Shown here: piece after piece, positions 34,701 to 63,995 of the stretch
Position numbering within the stretch: position 1 is the first letter of the stretch
How the letters are laid out: each line of letters begins with the position of its first letter
Source: Fratercula arctica
Lineage: Eukaryota > Chordata > Aves > Charadriiformes > Alcidae
Direction of reading: 5' to 3'
Length of the DNA stretch: 64,000 nucleotides
Assembly: GCA_947846985.1 (NCBI GenBank)
Contig: CANTUZ010000014.1
Span: 6,921,232 to 6,985,231 of the forward strand
The notes under the pieces: model-generated
Databases searched by the model: none
Told to the model about the DNA's origin: nothing
The model's input: only the letters and a program-made list of their open reading frames with translations
Translations under genes and position numbers: made by a program

Positions 34701-37700
34701 TCACTCCTCCATCACCCCCCCATCCCTCCCCCCCATCACCCCCCATCCCTCCCCCCCCATCACCCCCCCATCCCTTCCCACTCCCCCCCCATCACCCCCC
34801 ATCACCCCCCATCCCTCCCCCCCCCGCCCCCATCCCTCCCCCCCCCCCCATCACCCCCCCCCTCCCCCCCCAACCTGGTCGTCCACCAGCAGCTCCATGG
34901 GCCGCCCCCCCAGGCCAGCAGCACCAGCTCGTTGGGCTGCCCGGGGGCGGCGTAGGAGAAGGGGGTGCCGAGGGCGGGGGCCCCCCCGGGGCGCAGCCAG
35001 AGGCAGGCGGAGAGGGCCCGCAGCGCCCGCCGCACCGTGCCCCGCGCCCGCGCGAACATGTAGTTGGTGCGGAGGGGGAAGGCCACGCGGAAACCCCCCC
35101 GCGCGCCTGCGGGGACCCCCCACCCCCACCCCCCCCCGACCTGCGTCACACGGTGGGGGGGGGGGGGGGGGGCAACGACACCCCCCTGGGCCCCGCGGGG
35201 ACCGGAGCTGGGGGGGGGGGTCCCAAAGCTCCGCGTCCCCTGGGGGGCCCAATACCGGGGGTCCCATCCCTGGGGGTCCCAAAGCCCCCCGTCCCCTGGG
35301 GGGCCCAATACCGGGGGTCCCATCCCCGGGGGTCCCATCCCTGGGGGTCCCCAATCCCTCTGTCCCCTGGGGGGCCCAATACCGGGGGTCCCATCCCCGG
35401 GGGTCCCAAAGCCCCCCGTCCCCTGGGGGGCCCAATACTGGGGGTCCCATCCCTCCATCCCTCCGGCCCTGGGGGGTCCCATCCCTGGGGGGTCCCAATC
35501 CCCCTGTCCCCAAGGGAACCCCATCCCTGGGGGGACAAGTCCTGGGGGTCCCCAATCCCTCTGTCCCCTGGGGGTCCCATCCCTGGGGGGTCCCTTCCCT
35601 CCCATCTCTGGGAGGTCCCATCCCTGGGGGTCCCAATCTTGGGGGTCCCCAAGCCCCCTGTCCCCGAGGGACCCCATCCCTGGGGGGTCCCAATCATTGG
35701 GGGTGGGGTGGGGGGTCCCATCCTTCTGTCTCCAAGTGTCCCCAGCCCTGGGGGGTTCCCAGCCTTAGGGGTCCCCAACCTTCCGTCCCCAGGTGTCCCC
35801 ATCCCCAGGGGTCCCCATCCCTGGTGGTCCCCGGGGGTCCCCGTCCCCGGGGGTCCCTGTCCTTCCGTCCCCAGGTGTCCCCATCCCCAGGGGTCCCCAT
35901 CCCTGGTGGTCCCCGGGGGTCCCCGTCCCCGGGGGTCCCTGTCCTTCCGTCCCCAGGTGTCCCCATCCCCAGGGGTCCCCATCCCTGGTGGTCCCCGGGG
36001 GTCCCCGTCCCCGGGGGTCCCTGTCCTTCTGTCCCCAGGTGTCCCCGACCCCTCGTGTCCCCATCCCCGGGTGTCCCCATGGTCCCCGACGGTCCCCATC
36101 CCTGGGGGTCCCCACCGCTGGTGTCCCCATCCCAGGGGTCCCCAACCCCTGGTGTCCCCAACCCCAGGTGTCCCCCCCCCCTCCCCGCCCCGGGGGTCCC
36201 CGTCCCTCCCCTGTCCCCTCACCCTTGTGCTTGTCCTGGGGGTCCTGGGGGTCCCCGTGCTCCTCGGGGGCGTCGTGGTCCTCCTCCTCCTCCTCCTCCT
36301 CCCGGTGGGCCTCGGGGTCGCCGTGGCGATGGCCGTGGGCCCGGGGATGCTGGGGGTGGTTGCCGTGGAGACGGGCGTGCTTGCTGTGGTCCCCGTGGTG
36401 GTTGCCGTGGTTGTCGTAGTGGTTGCCATGGAGATGGGTGTGGTGGTTGCCATGGCGATCCTCGAAGGGGTGGCCGGGGAGGTGGTTGTGCTTGCCGTGG
36501 TCCCCGTGGGGGTCGCCATGGGGACCGTGGTAGTGGTTGCCATGGAGGATGCCGTGGGGGTTGCCGTGGTCGCCGGCCTTGCTGTGGTTGCCATGGCGAT
36601 CGAGGGGCTCGCCGTGGTCACCGTGGTGACCGTGGGGGTCGCCAGGGGGGATGCTGTGGGGCTCGGCGTGGTCGCTCAGCTTGCCGTGGTGACCGTGGAG
36701 ACCATCGTGGTGGTTGCCATGGAGACCCTGCTGGGGGTTGCCATGGAGGATGCCGTGGGGGTTGCCGCGGTCCCCGGCCTTGCCGTGGTCGCCGTGGTGA
36801 CCGTGGTGGTTGCCATGGAGACCCTCGTGGTGGTCGCCATGCTTCTCGTGGTCGCCGTGGTGACCGTGGTGGTTGCCATGGAGACCCTCGTGGTGGTCGC
36901 CATGCTTCTCGTGGTCGCCGTGGTGACCGTGGTGGTTGCCATGGAGACCCTCGTGGTGGTCGCCATGCTTCTCGTGGTCGCCGTGGTGACTGTGGTGGTT
37001 GCCATGGAGGTTCTCATGATGGTTGCCATGCTTCTCGTGGTCGCCGTGGTGACCATGGTGGTTGCCATGGCTGCCGTGATGGTTGCCATGGTGGTTGCCA
37101 TGGTCGCCGTGATGCTTGCCGTGGTCGCCGTGGTGGTTGCCGTAGTGGCCGCCGTGGTGGTCCCCGTGCTTGAGGTGGTGGTCGCTGTGGTGGCCGTGCT
37201 CGTGGCCGTGGTGGCCACCGTGGTGGTGGCCGTGGTGGTCGCCGTGGGGGTGGCTGCCGTTGCCGTGGTGACGGAGCTGCAGCTCCAGCAGCCCGATCTT
37301 CTTCTGCAGCGCCTCCCGCAGCCCCGACACGTTGCGGCTCTGCTGGGGGGGAGCGTCACCCCTCCGGACCCACAGCCGGACCCACAACCTGCCCCCCAAC
37401 CTGCCCCACAGACCCGCCCTGACCCACAGCCTGCCCCACAGACCCTCCCTGACCCACAGCCTGACCCCCAACCTGCCCCACAGACCCTCCCTGACCCACA
37501 ACCTGCCCCACAGACCCGCCCTGACCCACAGCCTGACCCACAACCTGCCCCACAGACCCACCCTGACCCACAACCTGACCCACAGACCCTCCCTGACCCA
37601 CAGCCTGACCCCCAACCTGCCCCACAGACCCTCCCTGCCCCACAGCCGGACCCACAACCTGCCCCACAGACCCCCCCTGCCCCACAACCTGCCCCACAGA

Positions 37701-39708
37701 CCCTCCCTGACCCACAGCCTGACCCACAGCCTGACCCACAGACCTGCCCTGACCCACAGCCTGACCCACAACCTGCCCCACAGCCCCCTCCCTGACCCAC
37801 AACCTGCCCCACAGCCCCCTCCTGCCCCACAACCTGCCCCACAGACCCTCCCTGACCCACAGCCTGACCCACAGCTCCCTCCTGCCCCACAACCTGCCCC
37901 CCAGACCCTCCCTGCCCCACAGCCTGACCCACAGCTCCCTCCTGCCCCACAACCTGCCCCCCAGACCCTCCCTGCCCCACAGCCTGCCCCACAGCCCCCT
38001 CCCTGCCCCACAACCTGCCCCACAGCCCCCTCCCTGACCCACAACCTGCCCCACAACCTGCCCCACAGCCCCCTCCCTGCCCCACAACCTGTCCCAGACC
38101 CCCATCCACCCCCCCAGCCCCCCATCTTGCCCCACAGACCCCCCCCCAACCTGCCCCCCAGCCCCCATCCAGCCCCTTTCCTGCCCCCCCCATTCCCTCC
38201 CTGCCCCCCAAGTGCCCCCATTCCCCCCCCCCGGGGTATATTTAGCCCAAGGGCGGCCCCGGCGCTGCCCCGTTAATCCCCCCCCCGCCCCCCCGGGGTT
38301 AATCAGCGGCGGGTTAATGAGGGCGGGGGGGGGGGGGGGGGGGCACACAGGCATCCGGGCCCCCCCCTCCCCCCCCCTTAAAGCCACCAGCTGGGCCCCA
38401 AAGAGGATCAAGGGACAAAGCCCGGGGGGGGGGGGGGGGGGGCGGGCAGACGCCTGTGTCCCTCCCAGCCCCTCCCCCCCCGGGCTGTTGCACCAGGGGG
38501 GTGTTGCACCAGGGGGTGTTGCACCGGGGGGTGTTGCACCAGGGGGGTGTTGCACGGGGGGGTGTTGCACCGGGGGGTGTTGCACCAGGGGGGTGTTGCA
38601 CGAGGGGGTGTTGCACCAGGGGGGTGTTGCACCAGGGGTTGTTGCACCAGGGGGGTGTTGCACAAGGGGGTGTTGCACCGGGGGGTGTTGCACCAGGGGG
38701 GTGTTGCACCGGGGGGTGTTGCACCAGGGGGTGTTGCACCAGGGGATGTTGCACGAGGGGGTGTTGCAGCAGGGGGTGTTGCATGGGGGGGTGTTGCACA
38801 ACGGGGGTGTTGCACCGGGGGGTGTTGCACGGGGGGGTGTTGCACGAGGGGGGTGTTGCACGAGGGGGGTGTTGCACCAGGGGGTGTTGCACGAGGGGGT
38901 GTTGCACCAGGGGGTGTTGCACCAGGGGATGTTGCACCAGGGGTGTGTGTTGCACCGGGGGGGGGGTGTTGCACGAGGGTCCGGTGCACAGGGAGGGGGG
39001 TGTGTGTTGTGTGCAAAGTGGGGGGGGGGGAGGTCGCAGGGAGACGTTGGATGAGGGGGGGGGGCGACGCCCGAGGACGGTGGTGAAAAGGGAGCGGGGC
39101 ACGAGGCCGGCGCCGCACGAGGAGGTCGCGCACGAGGATGGTGCCCCCAGGAAGCGCCGCACGAGGCCGGGGGGGGGGGGGGCCGTCGCACACCCCCATT
39201 TCCCCCCCACCCACCCCCCCCCCACACCCCCCCCCCCCCCCCCATCCTCACCTGCAGCTGCTGCAGCCGCTGCCGCAGCCCCTGCAGCGCCCGCTGCGCC
39301 CCGGCCCCTCGTGCGGCGTCCTCGTGCGAGGCCATGGCTCCTTCCTCCTCCTCCTCCTCCTCATCCTCATCCTCCTCATCCTCCTCGTGGCCGGGGGGGT
39401 CCCAAATCCTCCCGTCCCCCCCCCGGGCCCTGCAGCGCCGCAGTTGCGCCGCCAGCTCCAGCGCCGCCTCCCGCTGCTGCACCAGCGCCTCCCGCAGCCG
39501 CAGGATGGTGCCCCGCGAGCCCTCGTGCAAATCCTCGTGCGAGGGCCGCGGCGGGGGGCGGGGGCGGGGGCGGGGGGGGGGGGCCGGGGGCGCAGGCCGG
39601 GTCCAGCTCCGGGGGGAGGGGGGTGCAGACGAAGCGGGGGAGGGGCTCGGCGCCCCCCCCCAGCAGCACCCCCAGGGCCAGCAGGGCCAGGGCACGGGGC
39701 ACGGGCAT
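31510..39708 (-). CDS. Histidine-rich neuronal-pentraxin-family gene (fourth NPTX-type locus)
   Basis: Exons: 39708-39252, 37342-36223, 35106-34875, 33811-33631, 31719-31510, about 730 codons against roughly 430 in NPTX1/2. Exon 1: signal peptide MPVPRALALLALGVLLGGG, then RFVCTPLPPEL and a coiled coil ILRLREALVQQREAALELAA, as in NPTX1/2, then an acidic run. Exon 2 adds NVSGLREALQKKIGLLELQL and a long His-rich segment. Exons 3-5 are a pentraxin domain: FPLRTNYMFAR, GTPFSYAAPGQPNELVLLAW, GRWQHVCVTW, GVLVLGQEQ, GRFDATQAFVGE, terminal Cys. The five-exon layout and boundaries match NPTX genes. Family role: secreted multimers that cluster AMPA receptors. Exons 1, 3 and 4 each need a 1-nt correction at G/C runs (about 39560-39590, 34905-34911, 33737-33743). 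No closer paralogue assignment is possible by eye; it is none of NPTX1, NPTX2 or NPTXR. Confidence 0.88.
31725..33080. repeat. Pentraxin intron 4 ggggacacggcacccgctgg array
   Basis: Units such as cgctgggcatggggacatg and caccagtgtggcacagggac, beginning within a few bases of the exon 5 acceptor and running 1.3 kb. Confidence 0.92.
33140..33625. repeat. Pentraxin intron 4 CCCCGTGTCCCCCCGTCCCA array
   Basis: Units such as cccaccccatgtgtgtcccc up to the exon 4 donor. No gene. Confidence 0.9.
33631..33811 (-). CDS. Pentraxin exon 4 (pentraxin signature)
   Basis: Encodes AVPLALSPSPGRWQHVCVTW, then FQDGV and GVLVLGQEQ. The signature H-x-C-x-T-W is present, but the last Ser/Thr of the family pattern is Ala. 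One indel in the C7 run at 33737-33743 is needed. Confidence 0.9.
33880..34870. repeat. Pentraxin intron 3 CCCCATCACCCCCCATCCCT array
   Basis: About 1 kb of cccatcacc and ccatccctccccc units, almost pure C/A/T, filling the intron. Confidence 0.92.
34875..35106 (-). CDS. Pentraxin exon 3 (pentraxin domain, N-terminal part)
   Basis: Encodes RGGFRVAFPLRTNYMFARAR to PMELLVDDQ. Joining NELVLLAWGG to PMELLVDDQ needs one extra base in the C7 run at 34905-34911; exon length also falls one short of a closed frame. Confidence 0.9.
35220..36210. repeat. Pentraxin intron 2 gggggtcccatccctgggg array
   Basis: Irregular units; in 35860-36030 longer 70-80-bp repeats with ccccatccccaggggtcccc appear. No exon recognised. 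Confidence 0.9.
36223..37342 (-). CDS. Pentraxin exon 2: coiled coil plus giant His-rich segment
   Basis: 1120 nt, open throughout, from acceptor CCCCCAG to donor GTGAGG. It is entered in phase 0 and left in phase 1, exactly what exons 1 and 3 need. After SRNVSGLREALQKKIGLLEL it runs for over 300 residues of HGDHHGNHHG-type sequence with Asp, Gly, Asn, Lys, Glu and few hydrophobics, then EEEEEEED and DKHKG. Sequons NVS and NGS lie near its start. It replaces the second half of the coiled coil of other neuronal pentraxins. Metal (zinc) binding is inference from composition. Confidence 0.88.
36775..37050 (-). repeat. In-frame 63-bp coding minisatellite in the His-rich exon
   Basis: Four near-identical 63-bp units, with gcttctc at 36841, 36904, 36967 and 37030. 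On the - strand each encodes 21 residues including HGDHEKHGDHHEGLHGNHHG. The frame is kept in every copy. Confidence 0.9.
37365..38100. repeat. Pentraxin intron 1 CTGACCCACAACCTGCCCCA array
   Basis: Units such as cctgccccacagaccctccc, starting 20-30 bp upstream of the exon 2 acceptor on the - strand. Confidence 0.92.
38480..38985. repeat. Pentraxin intron 1 TGTTGCACCAGGGGG array
   Basis: About 25-30 copies of a 17-19-bp unit tgttgcaccaggggggt with variant last bases. Confidence 0.93.
39252..39708 (-). CDS. Pentraxin exon 1 (signal peptide, N-terminal Cys, coiled coil, acidic run)
   Basis: ATG at 39708-39706; donor GTGAGG at 39251. After a hydrophobic leader it carries RFVC, DPAC and QLRRC cysteines comparable to those that link neuronal pentraxins into multimers, then [16 protein letters not shown]. 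The 457-nt length is one off a closed frame, in G/C runs near 39560-39590. Confidence 0.87.
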
Positions 39709-39824
39709 GGCGGGGGCACACGCGTGTGCAAGGCGGGGGGGGGGGGGGGGGGGGGGGGGGGGTCCGGGCGGGGTCCTGGAAGGGAAAAGAGGGTCCTTGC
39801 GCACACGCGTGTGCGAGACGGGGC

Positions 39825-40760
39825 ACGGCCCCCGCGCACACGCGTGGGAGGCGAGCGGCAGCCCCTCGCACACGCGTGTGAGACGTGAAACAGCCCCTCG
39901 CACACGCGTGTGAGACACAAAACAGCCCCTCGCACACGCGTGTGAGACACAAAACAGCCCCTCGCACACGCATGTGAGACGTGAAACAGCCCCTCGCACA
40001 CGCGTGTGAGACGTGAAACAGCCCCTCGCGCACACGTGTGAGACACAAACAGCCCCTCGCACACACGTGTGCCAGAAGCCCTCGCACACGTGTGTGACAT
40101 GAAACAGCCCCTCACACACGCGTGTGACGCAAGAAAGCCCCTCGCACACGCGTGTGAGACGTGAAACAGCCCCTCGCACACGCATGTGAGACACAAAACA
40201 GCCCCTCGCACACGCGTGTGACACAAGAAAGCCCCTCGCACACGCGTGTGACACAAGAAAGCCCCTCGCACACGCGTGTGAGACGTGAAACAGCCCCTCC
40301 AACCGCATGGGAGACACAAAACAGCCCCTCGCACACGCATGTGACGCAAGAAAGCCCCTCGCACACGCGTGTGAGACACGAAACAGCCCCTCGCACACAC
40401 GTGTGACATGACAAACAGCCCCTGGCACACGCGTGTGCACTGCAGGCAGCCCCCCCCCCCGCACACGTGTGAGCTGAGCCCGCTCCCCTCGCACACGCGT
40501 GTGCAATGGGCGTGGTGTGTGGCCCCCCCCCGCACACACGGGCCCCTCCAGCCCTCGCACACGCGTGTGCAAGCCCCCCCCCCACCTTGCACACGCATGT
40601 CCCCCCCCCTCCCCTCAGCCCCCCCCCCCCCCCCCGCGGAAGCGACACCATCGCACACGCGTGTGCAAGGCCCCCCCCATCCGCCTCCCCTCGCACACGC
40701 GTGTGCGACACCCCCCTCCCGGCCCGTACCTGTGCACACGCGTGTGCGATGCCCCACGGC
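39825..40760. repeat. CACACGCGTGTG array upstream of the pentraxin start
   Basis: Roughly 30-bp units of cccctcgcacacgcgtgtga plus gacacaaaacag, regular to about 40440 and then scattered. It occupies the likely promoter or 5' UTR of the pentraxin gene. On the - strand it contains CACACGCGTGTGCGAGG, the core of the 29255-29945 array. Confidence 0.9.
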
Positions 40761-40929
40761 CCCTCGCACGCTCGCGGCCGCCGCCGCCGCCCAGTGCCCC
40801 GTAATGGGCTTTACTGGGCTTTACTGGGAGCACTGGAGGGGGCGGGGGGAGGGGATCAGAGCGGCTCAGGGCAGGGGGGGGGGGGAGGGGTGGCTGAACT
40901 GCCCCTCCCCCACCCATGGCAGGGGGCAG

Positions 40930-41360
40930 CTCTGACCCATAAGTGCCCCCCCCGCCCCCTAAGTGCCCCCCCCCCCCCCCCCAGCTGACCCATAAGTGCC
41001 CCCCGCCCCCCCAGCTGCCCCTAAGTGCCCCCTCACCCCCCCCAGCTGCCCCATAAGTGCCCCCCCGCCCCCCCCAGCTGCCCCATAAGTGCCACCCCCC
41101 GCCCCCTAAGTGCCCCACCACCCCCCAGCTGACCCATAAGTGCCCCCCCGCCCCCTAAGTGCCCCCCCACCCCCCCCAGCTGACCCATAAGTGCCCCCCC
41201 CGCCCCCTAAGTGCCTCCCCAGCCCCACACCTGCCCCATAAGTGCCCCCCCGCCCCCTAAGTGCCCCACCACCCCCCCCAGCTGCCCCATAAGTGCCCCC
41301 CCGCCCCCTAAGTGCCCCCCCAGCCCCACACCTGCCCCATAAGTGCCCCCCCAGCCCCAT
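40930..41360. repeat. CCCATAAGTGCCCCCCCGCC array between LMTK3 and the pentraxin
   Basis: Units with gcccataagtgcccccc and gccccctaagtgccccc, length about 35-60 bp. Intergenic, downstream of LMTK3. Confidence 0.9.
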
Positions 41361-41459
41361 ATCAGCCCCCCCCCCCCCCCCCCCAGTACAAACCAGTACA
41401 CGTCACGCTGTTCCCAGTAAAAGCCAGGCCTGGAGTTTTTGTTTTGTTTTGTTTTGTTT

Positions 41460-41465
41460 TTTAAT
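41460..41465 (-). terminator. LMTK3: Probable LMTK3 polyadenylation signal ATTAAA
   Basis: TTTAAT on the + strand (ATTAAA on -) next to an ACAAA-repeat island, about 480 bp past the LMTK3 stop. Confidence 0.55.
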
Positions 41466-41944
41466 GCCCCCCCCCCCCCCCCTCCCCCCCCAACTCTGAC
41501 CCTCCCCCCACCCCCAAATCCGCCCCTCCCCCACCCCGGGGGGGGGGGGTTCGTCCTCGGGAGCCCCAAGTTTGGCACCGGGGGGGGGGGGCTACATGGG
41601 GGGGGAGGGCCCCCCCCCCTTGCTGGGTCTGGGGGAGGGGGCGGGAGGGGCCCCCCCCCCCCCCCCCCTTTTGGCACCGGGTGATGGGGGGAGGGGCGTC
41701 CCCCCCCACACCTTTTCCCACCCCTCCCCCCCCCCCCCCCCAAAAAAAATCACTGTAGAAAAGGAGCGTGGGGGGAAGGGGGGGGGCCCAAATCTGGTCG
41801 TACCCCTCCCCCCACCCCCCCCCCATGGGAAATGGGGGCGGGGGGGGGGTTGGGGGGGGGGGGGGGCAGCGGTGCGGCCCCCCCCCCCCCCAAAGTGGCT
41901 GCGATGGAGGGGGGGGGAGGGGCTCCCGACCCCCCCCCCCCCGG

Positions 41945-61214
<19,270 letters not shown>

Positions 61215-61219
61215 CTGGG

Positions 61220-62440
61220 GGGGTCGAGGGGGGGGGGGAAAGGGGAGAAGTGGTTTTTTTTGGGGGGGTGTGTGGTGGTGGGGCGCACCCCAGGGCTGGG
61301 GGGAGGGATTTGGTGGGGGGGGGGGTTGGGGTTGATGGGGGGGGGCAGCCTGGCTGCGGGGGTGGGGGGGTGGATTTGGGGGGGGCCCATGGGGCTGGGG
61401 GGCCCATGGGGGTGTTTTGGGGGGGCTCCCAGGGGGCTGGGGGGGCCCAGGGAGTGATCTGGGGGGGGGGCCTTGGGGTGATGGGGGGGCACCCTGGCTT
61501 TGGGGGGGGCCCATGGGGCTGGGGGGGCCCAGGGGGTGATTTGGGGGGGGCCCTGACTGGGAAGGGGGGGGCGTGGGGTAGATTTGGGGGGCCCATGAGG
61601 CTGGGGGGAGGGTGTCCCATGGGGGGGGTGTCCCAAGGAGGGGGGGGGGGGTCCGGGGGTGGGTGGTCCCGGGCGGGGGGGGGTCCCTTTGGCCATTTCC
61701 CACCATCTGAGCCCCGGGGGGGGGTCCAGCCCCCACATCCCCCACATCCCCCCCCCCCAGGGGCCCGATCCTGTCCTGGAGAGGAGGGGGGGGGGGGTGT
61801 GCACCGGCCGCCTGGGTGCCCTCCCCCCAGACTCCCCCCACCCCCCCCATTTCCCAGCCGGGGGGGGGGGACAATGTGGGGCTGGGGACAGGGGAGGGGG
61901 GGGGACAACGGGGGAGGGGGGGGGCGGGGGACGGACGACAGGGATGGGGACAACGGGAGGCTGGGGACAATGGCCGGGGGGGGGCGGGATGGGGGCGGGG
62001 GGGGCACAGGGACACTGGGGGGGGGGGGGCTGGGGACTGGGAGGGGTTGGGATGGGGGGGGGATGAAGGGGACAACAGAGGGATGGGGGGAAGGGGGGGG
62101 ACAAGGGGTGAGATGGGGGGGGGACACACAGGGGGACGTGGGGGGGGGACACCGGGGGGACAGAGGGACGGGGGGGGGTGTGGAGGGGGGGGACAGACGG
62201 GTGGGGGGCCGGAGGGACGGGGGGGGTGCGGGGGGGGGGACACAGACGGGTGGGGGGGAGGCCGTGAGGGGACGGGGGGGGGGGTGTGGGACGGAGGGGG
62301 GGGGACAGGACGGGTGGGGGGGGGGCACAGACGGGTGGGGGACGGGGACTGGGGGGGCTGCGGGGAGGGGTGGGGGGACAGACGGGTGGGGGGCCGGAGG
62401 GACGGGCAGGGTGAGGGGTGAAGGCGGTGACGGGGGGACG
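61220..62440. repeat. G-rich array, LMTK3 intron 1
   Basis: gggggggcccatggggctgg units to about 61690, then ggggggggacagacgggtgg units. The LMTK3 signal-peptide exon was looked for here and not found. Confidence 0.85.
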
Positions 62441-62444
62441 CGGT

Positions 62445-63995
62445 GACGGGCGGCCATGAGGATGGACGGAGATGGTGACAGGGGACGGACGGACACAGGG
62501 ACGGAGGGACGGATGGACGTGGGGACGGATGGAGACGGTGAGGGACGGACAGGCGGCCGTGGGAATGGAGGGACGGACACGGTGACGGATGGACACGGTG
62601 ACGGATGGACACGGTGACGGACGGACGGCCATGAGGATGGATGGAGATGGTGAGGGACAGACGGACGGCCACGGGGATGGAGGGAGGGAGGGATGGAGGG
62701 ATGGAGGGATGGACGGAGGGATGGAGGGAGGGATGGATGGAGGGATGGAGGGAGGGATGGAGGATGGAGGGAGGGATGGAGGGATGGATGGATGGATGAT
62801 GGAGGGATGGAGGGAGGGATGGATGGAGGGATGGAGGGATGGAGGGATGGAGGGAGGGATGGGGATGGATGGAGGAGGGATGGAGGGATGGATGGAGGGA
62901 TGGAGGGATGGAGGGAGGGATGGAGGGATGGAGGGATGGATGGATGGATGGATGGAGGGATGGAGGGATGGATGGAGGGATGGAGGGAGGGATGGAGGGG
63001 AGGGAGGGATGGAGGGATGGAGGGATGGATGGAGGGAGGGATGGAGGGATGGATGGAGGGATGGAGGGATGGATGGAGGGAGGGATGGATGGAGGGATGG
63101 AGGGATGGGATGGAGGGATGGATGGAGGGATGGAGGGATGGATGGAGGGATGGATGGAGGGAGGGATGGATGGAGGGATGGATGGAGGGATGGAGGGAGG
63201 GATGGATGGAGGGATGGAGGGAGGGAGGGATGGAGGGATGGATGGAGGGATGGATGGACGGTGACAGAGGGACAGACGGCCGTGGGGATGGATGGAGCCA
63301 GTGAGGGACAGATGGCCGTGGGGAGGGAGGGATGGATGGACAGATGGATGGAGGGATGGAGGGATGGAGGGATGGACGGAGACAGTGGCACAGACGGCCG
63401 TGGGGATGGATGGAGGGATGGACGGAGGGATGGAGGGAGGGATGGACGGAGACGGTGACAGAGGGACAGACGGCCGCGGGGATGGATGGAGGGAGGGATG
63501 GACAGAGACGGTGACAGAGGGACAGACGGCCGCGGGGATGGAGGGATGGAGGGAGGGATGGACGGAGACGGTGACAGAGGGACAGACGGCCGCGGGGATG
63601 GAGGGATGGAGGGATGGACGGAGACGGTGACAGAGGGACAGACGGCCGTGGGGATGGATGGAGGGATGGAGGGAGGGATGGAGGGATGGAGGGATGGAGG
63701 GATGGATGGAGGGATGGAGGGAGGGATGGAGGGATGGAGGGAGGGATGGAGGGATGGAGGGATGGAGGGATGGATGGAGGGATGGAGGGAGGGATGGACG
63801 GAGACGGTGACAGAGGGACAGACGGCCGTGGGATGGATGGAGGGATGGAGGGAGGGATGGAGGGATGGAGGGAGGGATGGACGGAGACGGTGACAGAGGG
63901 ACAGACGGCCGCGGGGATGGACGGGCGGATGGAGATGGTGGGGGACAGACGGAGGGACACGGTGACAGAGGGACATGAGGATGGATGGCGGTGGC
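62445..63995. repeat. GGATGGAGGGATGGAGGGAG array, LMTK3 intron 1
   Basis: Two interleaved families: a (GGATGGAG)n purine tract and, from about 63255, a longer unit with gacggtgacagagggacaga and cggccgtggggatgga. It runs to the end of the window. Confidence 0.94.

Noticed and set aside
36223..37342. His-rich region as part of histidine-rich glycoprotein (HRG)
   Set aside because: No cystatin domains; splice phases and flanks tie it to the pentraxin coiled coil and domain.
33167..37795. Long + strand frame rich in VVVVAMETLVVVAML
   Set aside because: It is the antisense shadow of the histidine-rich exon and neighbouring intronic arrays; it has no splice logic and no conserved motif.
31510..39708. 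Calling the pentraxin a pseudogene because of its three frame breaks
   Set aside because: All breaks fall in or beside G/C-rich homopolymers, similar breaks occur in CACNG8 and LMTK3, all splice sites are intact, and the 1.1-kb His-rich exon is still open.
31510..39708. Assigning it to NPTX1, NPTX2, NPTXR or CRP/SAP
   Set aside because: The location between CYTH2 and LMTK3 and the His-rich exon fit none of them; CRP/SAP lack the N-terminal coiled-coil exons.
62445..63995. Trp/Met/Asp-rich open frames such as [12 protein letters not shown]
   Set aside because: Translation of a GGATGGAG purine repeat; open only because the unit lacks stops.
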